From: Siderastrea siderea
Lineage: Eukaryota > Cnidaria > Anthozoa > Scleractinia > Rhizangiidae
Direction of reading: 5' to 3'
Assembly: GCA_964030785.1 (NCBI GenBank)
Contig: OZ034967.1
Coordinates: 68,625,913 to 68,689,912 of the forward strand
Length of the DNA: 64,000 nucleotides
Numbering within the stretch: position 1 is the stretch's first letter; each line of letters begins with the position of its first letter. Of the stretch, positions 60,501 to 64,000 are shown one piece after another. A program made the position numbers and the translations under genes. The notes beneath the pieces are model-generated. The model worked only from the letters and a program-made list of their open reading frames with translations, ran no database searches and was not told where the DNA came from.

Positions 60501-63500
60501 GTGACTTTATTAAAATACTAGTATGATTTGTTTGTGTGTAAAAACATAAACTTTTGCGTCTGGATGTCAGGTATGGCGCGAAGTGAAATGGTTGTGTGGA
60601 AATCGAAGTCAAACTGAAAATGTAAGCATGCCACTGTGTGACCTATCTCTAGTTTCACTGTCAAAGAGTTAAAAACACTCCCCAACAACTTAAATGACAA
60701 AAAGGTAAAGACACAATGATTAGAAATCATTCAGGAGGCAGTATAAGACTTCTGTACCCATACAAATTTTTATAGTCTAAACTAAAACAGAAACTTTTAC
60801 TTGGATACATTTGATAATTATCCAGAAGCCAATGCAGCTTTCTATTGCAGATATTTCAACCATCCAGTCTAAGGCTAATTGCAAGCAGTGATGTTCTGTT
60901 GTTGTTTTATCTGCATATATGTATACAAATAGCATGAATAAGATTGTAACATTGTTAGCAAATTTCATAAAGACTAAGTTGTGAAACACTCTACTGTTGG
61001 TCTCACTGTTAGTACTGTTAGGAGCCATCAATAAGGTTCAAGATCAAACATCATGAACACTAATGACGACTTAATTGCATAACCTACGATTCCATTAAAA
61101 CTGTGTTGAGTTAAATTGGACATTTTCTTGTCTGCAACTTCTGTTTGGTATTGTTTATTGTAATTATGTATTTCGTCATTTATTTCTTTCATTTTTTTGT
61201 ATAACACTTCCTGTAATTAGCTGCACAGTTAGCTACAGACACGTGCCATGCTGCTCATGAAACCCGAAGCAAGAGAGAGATGTTCGTAGTCCAAAGACAA
61301 TTTGGCCAAGGATACAGAATGAGAGAGACAGAGACAGCATTAGCTGGGGCTAGGGTTTTCTTTTATGATGCGGTGTAAATAAATAATTATTAACTAACTC
61401 TGGGCTCCTAGGAATGTGAGTTGGGCTCCTAAGTTTTGATTTTGGGAGCCCGAAGGGCTCCCGAAAATTTTCCTTAGGCAGCAGCCTTGCACATACATGC
61501 ATTAAACTAACAGTGTACCTTGATTCCTCAGCGAGATTTTTGCTCTTGTAGTGCACATCCTTGAAAATAACTTTAGCATGTGTACAAGTCCGCTCTTGCT
61601 GTAGTTCGCGTGCTAAAAACAACTTTGTTAGGTGCGACGGAAATTTGCTCTCAGCATCCACAAAGTTCTCTTTAAAGCCACTGAAGCAAACAACTTGCAG
61701 TATTTGATGGAGAGATAATTTCCAGTGTCTTTTTTTAGGTTCGAGTGTTCCTTTGTTCACAATGACTAACACGCTGCCACAATTTCCAGAGTTTGAGAAG
61801 CACGTGTGTCAGCAGGTTTTATCGCGGCCTTTTCATTATTCTTCTTTTTCCCGAATTGTCTCTGCCCATAACGAAGAAGTATTTTCAAATAAAACTTTCT
61901 TGTATTGTACAGGACGACGAAAAACTGACACATATAATAGAAGCAGAGCAGTTTTCATTCAAGAGCCACGCAGGTTTCTGCCGATCGACAGCAACGATCA
62001 TCAAACTGATTTGAAAGCCTGTTAAAATCGCTGGCTTCTTTCCTTGACACCGCGCCGGAAATTGACTTGAATGAACTACCGGAAGTGTTGTTTCGTACAA
62101 AAAATGATGCCATATAATAAACCATTTACTAACTTCACTTGCTCGGGACCATACTGGGGAATATTGGCCCTCGGTCGTTTTTGTACGGACCTCGCTGCGC
62201 TCAGTCCGTACTGCTACGACCTCGGGCCAATATTTCCCAGTACGGCCCTCGCGTTCAGTTAGTAAGAGGTTAGTAACAAAATAGAGATATCTCTCTTATA
62301 ACCATGTGAACCATGTGGAATTCGACCATTAGAGAGTCTGATTATGTTCGTTTGAAGAAGAGTTTGATTATCAAACATTCAGTTGCGTTCGATTGTGATT
62401 GCACTTCAGCCAGAAGAGCTGGACAAAATATAGAGCACAGATTACTGTTGTCCATAAGTGAAGTTAAGTTTATATGGGAGCACTTCACTTGGATCAAAAA
62501 AGGTGGCCGTTGTCTGTATTAACTAGTGTTCCTATAAGGCAAACTTAAGTCAAAATAAATGAGCTTTCTGTCAGGACAAAAGCTGTCCTTAGTAAGCAGG
62601 TGTCCCATATTAAATGAAAGTTGTCCACAAAGCGGGGTTCATTGTATCACTATTCATGTATGCAAACTCTTATTTTCGGTGTGTGGCTCTTACATGTTGC
62701 ACTTTTATGTTCAAAGTAATCTTGATAAAATTATTTGATCACTATCCATGTATGTATCAACACAGTAGTTTAATAAATTGTCTGCTACCGATATATTTCG
62801 AGAGGAATTAATTTGTTTAATTTATAGAAGGAATGACACCATGTTAATAAATTGCACTTAAGGGAAAGAGATGTTATAAATATTAACACAGGTGTTTGAT
62901 GCGTATAAAATGTCAGAATTTTGTCCTTTTATCACAAGGTTACCTCAAGAAAGGGCCAAGGACGGAAAGAGTGCGACCAAAATTAAATTACTAGTGTGAA
63001 AATTAGCTTTCTTCGAACAAAGTCGTTTAAAAATTGGTAACAGATAGAGCAATTAATTCACGTAACGAGGATGCAAAACGATCCGAGTGTACAATTAGTA
63101 CAGTAGAAACTAACTCTAAATCATGAAAACTCTCGCACTGGACTAAAACTTCAACGTGTTCTAAGAATTCTGAAAACATCAGGCAATAAAACTGCAAATA
63201 GACGATCAAATCTTACTTTCATGTCAAGGTTAAAGCACCGTTATCAAGCCGAAAGAACAATTTATAAACTCTTGAAGTTAGCAACTCGCGACGACAACTA
63301 CAGAAACGTGTACTGTGTAACTTGAACATATAATAAAAATTCTACACATCGAAAAAGCTTAACAACAACAAATCAGTTCAAATGGTAACGGGTATCGTGG
63401 TCAAACACAGTGCTATCATGTTTATACAAGATAACAGAAGCTCTAGACAGTGACATTCGATACTACGTTATTGTTGCTGCAGCTACCAAACGAGAACTGT

Positions 63501-63976
63501 CTTTCCCCGCACGAAATCACGGCGACAGGTGGTTAAATTAACGAAAGCCACGGAGATAGCTTGGTGTTACTTCTAGCAGAATATTCACCAGCAAAGGCAC
63601 AAAGCTCACCTCATTTCCGTACGACATCAAGTGATGGAAAGTGCATTCTGCTTTGAAAACTACAACCCAACTCGAGTTTGTACATCGCTCGAATATTAAC
63701 TCTGCTAAGTTTGGGATGGAGACATTGTCATTCTGAGTGCAAGAGGTCAAATCTGTAGAGCACAATACAACAAGCACACTGTCATTAACCTCACTAAACA
63801 AAACCTTCGAAATATTTAGCCTGAATATATTTTTACAATGGCTGTGCAAACTTACAATCTAAGTGCTTCCTTTTTGGACCCATAATTTCTCGGCTCGACG
63901 CCTTGCAAACAACTTTGGCGATATATGAGCCAGTTATAGAGTGTCTAGCGGCGTCCAACTTATCTACGACAGACAT
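42416..63976 (-). CDS. PICALM: Clathrin assembly protein of the PICALM/AP180 family, 15 coding exons found
   Basis: The adaptor that brings clathrin and AP-2 to PtdIns(4,5)P2-rich membrane during endocytosis. Exons join without a frame break to 637-649 codons (depending on the exon 12 donor), close to vertebrate length. The ANTH domain fills residues 1 to about 275. The lipid-binding motif [14 protein letters not shown] is at 25-38, where the family has KAT-x6-PKxKH. Family signatures include [27 protein letters not shown] and [19 protein letters not shown]. The C-terminal half is low-complexity with adaptor motifs: DLLQL (exon 12), NPF (exon 13, for EH domains) and DPF (exon 15, for the AP-2 appendage). 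The frame is still open at the exon 15 donor. The last codons, normally a few residues like QIQFM, were not located. Confidence 0.97.
42527..43257. other. PICALM intron 14
   Basis: No feature seen. Confidence 0.7.
43258..43493 (-). CDS. PICALM: PICALM exon 14
   Basis: Begins after TGTGTGGTAG, ends TTCATG before GTGGGT. Contains GGPNWQAPP, the counterpart of the GGSNWQP segment of PICALM, and two MQP-S/A-GF repeats. Confidence 0.9.
43847..44499. mobile_element. 653-bp TTAA-flanked element in PICALM intron 13
   Basis: TTAA at both ends, then GGTGATTCCATT inverted to AATGGAATCACC. TTAA targets are typical of piggyBac and Kolobok. No transposase; contains an alternating GCGCGC tract near 44417-44440. 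Confidence 0.8.
44500..46204. other. Rest of PICALM intron 13
   Basis: No gene. A 12-base inverted pair, AGTTCGCAGTTG near 44727 and CAACTGCGAACT near 46168, could mark another element but has no target duplication. Confidence 0.45.
46205..46432 (-). CDS. PICALM: PICALM exon 13
   Basis: 76 codons with [22 protein letters not shown] binds EH-domain proteins. The end, [13 protein letters not shown], matches the LDSSLANLVGNLG segment of PICALM. Confidence 0.92.
   Translation of the reverse strand, partial: GLVVVHLQTHLTAKLMMNLQLSLVSQKLLTVLQPWVTYFFLLCLAQDNQHLWKVSSPVINQQETCMPPWTELQSP
46694..48882. mobile_element. 2.2-kb TTAA-flanked element, host of a nested insertion
   Basis: TTAA at 46694 and 48879. 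Inverted ends are GGTGGTCCTGGAGGCTAA and TTAGCCTCCAGTACCACA. About 820 bases remain when the nested element is removed. Non-autonomous as seen. Confidence 0.7.
46980..48339. mobile_element. 1360-bp DNA transposon with 8-bp TSD, nested in the TTAA element
   Basis: Perfect 16-base ends TAACCTGCGATCAGGC / GCCTGATCGCAGGTTA. CAAGTCAC flanks both sides (46972-46979 and 48340-48347). An internal copy of the end sequence lies at about 47040-47060 in inverted orientation, and another at 48264. An 88-codon open frame (47896-48162, minus) is unrecognised. The 8-bp duplication fits hAT or P-type elements. Confidence 0.9.
48987..49249. mobile_element. 263-bp palindrome holding two tRNA-like B boxes head to head
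   Basis: Left arm AGAATTATAAGTAGATCATC ... CTTGAACGGGAATCGAACCC faces the inverted right arm ... GGGTTCCATTCCTGTTCAAG ... GATGATCTACATATAATTCT. GGTTCGATTCCC-like B boxes occur in each arm, and CTCTGCGATACC repeats lie in the middle. It lies in PICALM intron 12. Confidence 0.8.
49885..50430. mobile_element. TIR element spanning the second assembly gap
   Basis: CTGTTTACATGGAGGGAGGA at the left and TCCTCCCTCCATGCAAACAG at the right are inverted. The left part also holds CTAGGATCTTCCTAG palindromes. The gap lies inside the element, so its length is unknown. Its right edge is six bases from a PICALM exon 12 donor. Confidence 0.75.
50101..50300. other. Assembly gap (200 N)
   Basis: Exactly 200 N, inside a TIR element in PICALM intron 12. 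No exon is expected here. Confidence 0.99.
50437..50767 (-). CDS. PICALM: PICALM exon 12 (three possible in-phase ends)
   Basis: Begins [20 protein letters not shown]. Contains [10 protein letters not shown] and a Phe-Pro-Ala-Gln-Gly-rich segment. Donors after 50473 (GTAATC), 50443 (GTACAG) and 50437 (GTAGGT) all leave phase 1, so any of them joins exon 13 in frame. Confidence 0.9.
51446..51602 (-). CDS. PICALM: PICALM exon 11
   Basis: Encodes [20 protein letters not shown] ... [14 protein letters not shown]. The acidic helix at the end corresponds to the EEEQARLKAL region after the ANTH domain. Confidence 0.9.
51727..52040 (-). mobile_element. 314-bp Penelope-type terminal repeat or retrozyme with 12-bp TSD
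   Basis: AGAGCTCTTATT flanks both ends (51715-51726 and 52041-52052). The insert contains no coding sequence but carries the hammerhead-like motif at 51824-51870. It also shares an 85-base segment (GTCCGGGTGAGCATAGTCCT...) with the 520-bp satellite. Elements of this size with a hammerhead are known as solo Penelope terminal repeats or as retrozymes. It lies in PICALM intron 10, in the same orientation as the gene. Confidence 0.8.
51824..51870 (-). ncRNA. Hammerhead-like ribozyme with minimal stem III
   Basis: Minus strand, in order: stem I TTGACT, core CTGATGA, an extra T, stem II GGCAACC-GCTCA-GGTTGTC (seven pairs, one G-U), GAA, ACGT, C, then stem I AGTCAA. The predicted cut is after C at 51830. 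Stem III would be the self-complementary ACGT with no loop, which can only pair between two molecules. Such truncated hammerheads that work as dimers are known from Penelope-like elements. The extra T before stem II departs from the strict consensus, so activity is uncertain. Confidence 0.6.
52477..52559 (-). CDS. PICALM: PICALM exon 10
   Basis: Encodes [20 protein letters not shown], matching the APSSLLDALEQHLASLEGKK segment at the end of the ANTH domain. Phase 2 donor GTGAGC. Confidence 0.93.
52875..53023 (-). CDS. PICALM: PICALM exon 9
   Basis: Encodes [40 protein letters not shown] and KDDIPDLSR: late helices of the ANTH domain, very close to vertebrate PICALM. Confidence 0.95.
53300..53351 (-). 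CDS. PICALM: PICALM exon 8
   Basis: Encodes [17 protein letters not shown]; donor GTGAGT. Matches DAIRLFAAYNEGIINLL of the family. Confidence 0.93.
54173..54232 (-). CDS. PICALM: PICALM exon 7
   Basis: 20 codons, [20 protein letters not shown], in phase 0 on both sides. Confidence 0.92.
54376..54432 (-). CDS. PICALM: PICALM exon 6
   Basis: 19 codons, [19 protein letters not shown], phase 0. Corresponds to LLKTVPIIQNQMDALLDF of vertebrate PICALM. Confidence 0.92.
54459..54550 (+). repeat. Dispersed repeat, copy A
   Basis: ACAAGAAAAGCCCCAGGGG ... TATGGTCACTCAAGATAC; the partner copy is at 56568-56660. Family unknown to me. Confidence 0.6.
54799..55936. mobile_element. 1138-bp element with 5-bp TSD in PICALM intron 5
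   Basis: Ends CAGGGCTGGAAATAA / TTATTTCCAGCCCTG, flanked by CAGCG on both sides (54794-54798 and 55937-55941). Sub-terminal repeats of GACCGGTCAA-like and ACTGGC-like motifs lie at both ends. CAGGG ends suggest a hAT relative; a 5-bp duplication is unusual for most hATs. Confidence 0.8.
56086..56530 (+). repeat. Diverged tandem duplication, unit about 230 bases
   Basis: CTTCCCCGAATCGGCTTCTG appears at about 56097 and 56327. The following blocks also run in parallel: TTTCA..GA.GTAATGTTTA, TTCAAAGCTTGCT, TTTTCTACAC.AACTTTC. Confidence 0.7.
56568..56660 (+). repeat. Dispersed repeat, copy B
   Basis: Partner of 54459-54550. Preceded by GGGGCAAGTGACCACC, which recurs as GGGGCAACTGACCACC near 56711. 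Confidence 0.6.
56759..56832 (+). repeat. Short tandem duplication
   Basis: GGGTATTACTAGACCCCGTC with GCGGGGTA occurs twice in a row, about 38 bases per unit. Each unit is itself partly palindromic (ACCCCG / CGGGGT). Confidence 0.8.
57443..57486. repeat. C tract and (CA)n microsatellite
   Basis: A run of C with interspersed A and G, then CACACACACACAC, just downstream of PICALM exon 5 in its intron. Confidence 0.85.
57528..57567 (-). CDS. PICALM: PICALM exon 5
   Basis: 40 bases encoding [13 protein letters not shown]. Matches the ADGVMRTMNTEK loop. Phase 2 to phase 0. Confidence 0.9.
57720..57822 (-). CDS. PICALM: PICALM exon 4
   Basis: Encodes [20 protein letters not shown] and [14 protein letters not shown], the most conserved helix pair of the ANTH domain. 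Confidence 0.95.
58458..58533 (-). CDS. PICALM: PICALM exon 3
   Basis: Encodes [20 protein letters not shown] then KSGVQG. Acceptor CTGCTAG, donor GTATGTG. Confidence 0.95.
58676..58855. repeat. AATCGAAC-rich quasi-palindromic repeat in PICALM intron 2
   Basis: Many copies of ATCGAAC and its complement GTTCGAT with near-inverted outer ends (CAATCGAACAAAACC / GTTCGATTTTGTTGG). Confidence 0.7.
59468..61489. mobile_element. 2022-bp element with 5-bp TSD in PICALM intron 2
   Basis: Exact ends CAAGGCTGCTGCCTAA / TTAGGCAGCAGCCTTG, flanked by CACAT (59463-59467 and 61490-61494). GGAGCCC-GGGCTCC repeats sit next to both ends. Open frames are under 90 codons, so it is non-autonomous. Confidence 0.8.
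61773..62014 (+). other. Possible two-exon small coding sequence (weak)
   Basis: ATG at 61762 opens [18 protein letters not shown]. After a possible GT-AG intron ending TTGTATTGTACAG, the frame continues [20 protein letters not shown] to a TGA near 62012. An overlapping minus-strand frame (61772-61516) is equally open. Neither resembles a known protein. Confidence 0.15.
62126..62265. mobile_element. 140-bp nested-palindrome MITE in PICALM intron 2
   Basis: TACTAACTT ... GGGAATATTGGCC faces GGCCAATATTTCCC ... AGTTAGTA. An inner palindrome GTACGGACCTCG / CAGTCCGTAC forms the tip. Confidence 0.75.
62266..63609. other. Remainder of PICALM intron 2
   Basis: AT-rich; no further feature seen. Confidence 0.6.
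63610..63752 (-). CDS. PICALM: PICALM exon 2
   Basis: Encodes [40 protein letters not shown] and LMSYGNE. Acceptor CTCTACAG, donor GTGAGC. Confidence 0.95.
63856..63976 (-). CDS. PICALM: PICALM exon 1 with start codon
   Basis: Encodes [20 protein letters not shown] then the PtdIns(4,5)P2-binding motif [14 protein letters not shown]. The start matches the family's first methionine by position. Donor GTAAGT. The promoter lies beyond the window end. Confidence 0.95.
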
Positions 63977-64000
63977 TTTTGTTAATGAGAGGCCAAAACT

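Noticed and set aside
61350..61772. 140-codon minus frame as a PICALM exon
   Set aside because: Exon 2 joins exon 3 directly in phase at the conserved GNE-RFIQ junction; nothing is missing between them.

Overview
This window is nuclear DNA of an animal, most likely an anthozoan cnidarian such as a stony coral. That placement is an inference from the gene set, the GT-AG introns, the AT-rich spacers and the dense mix of MITEs, SINEs, an L1/Tx1-like LINE and Penelope-like (PLE) debris. Two exactly 200-base N runs (18901-19100 and 50101-50300) show a draft assembly.

Layout. Positions 1-1.6 kb hold no gene I can support. 1.6-13.1 kb is a satellite of 22 head-to-tail 520-bp units, almost without variation, lying between the arms of a short inverted repeat. 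13.1-18.2 kb is repeat-rich: a diverged satellite fragment split by a MITE, a tRNA-derived SINE, and a decayed LINE with a 15-bp target-site duplication. 18.4-18.9 kb is the 3' part of an unrecognised protein-coding gene (minus strand) cut by the first gap. 20.5-21.4 kb is an intronless class A GPCR (minus). 25.9-31.4 kb is a complete five-exon SLC16 / monocarboxylate-transporter-like gene (plus), with MITEs and a Penelope remnant in its introns. 31.7-33.6 kb is a cluster of hairpin elements. 34.2-35.3 kb is an intronless type II membrane protein with a coiled coil and a ten-triplet collagen segment (plus). 35.5-42.4 kb is mostly repeats. 42.4-64.0 kb is a PICALM/AP180-type clathrin assembly gene (minus) with 15 coding exons identified. 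They keep one reading frame from the initiator ATG to a DPF-containing C-terminal segment; the last few codons were not found.

The genes do not form a pathway: they are ordinary metazoan neighbours separated by transposons. The most interesting material is repetitive. A 314-bp insertion with a 12-bp target-site duplication sits in PICALM intron 10 and carries a hammerhead-ribozyme-like sequence with almost no stem III, in sense with the host transcript. The 520-bp satellite unit contains a recognisable but core-mutated relative of the same sequence. The satellite unit edges coincide with the inner ends of the flanking inverted repeat, which suggests that the inside of a TIR element was amplified in register. 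Several other elements have clean termini and target-site duplications, and a 90-nt hairpin near the 3' end of PICALM resembles a microRNA precursor.
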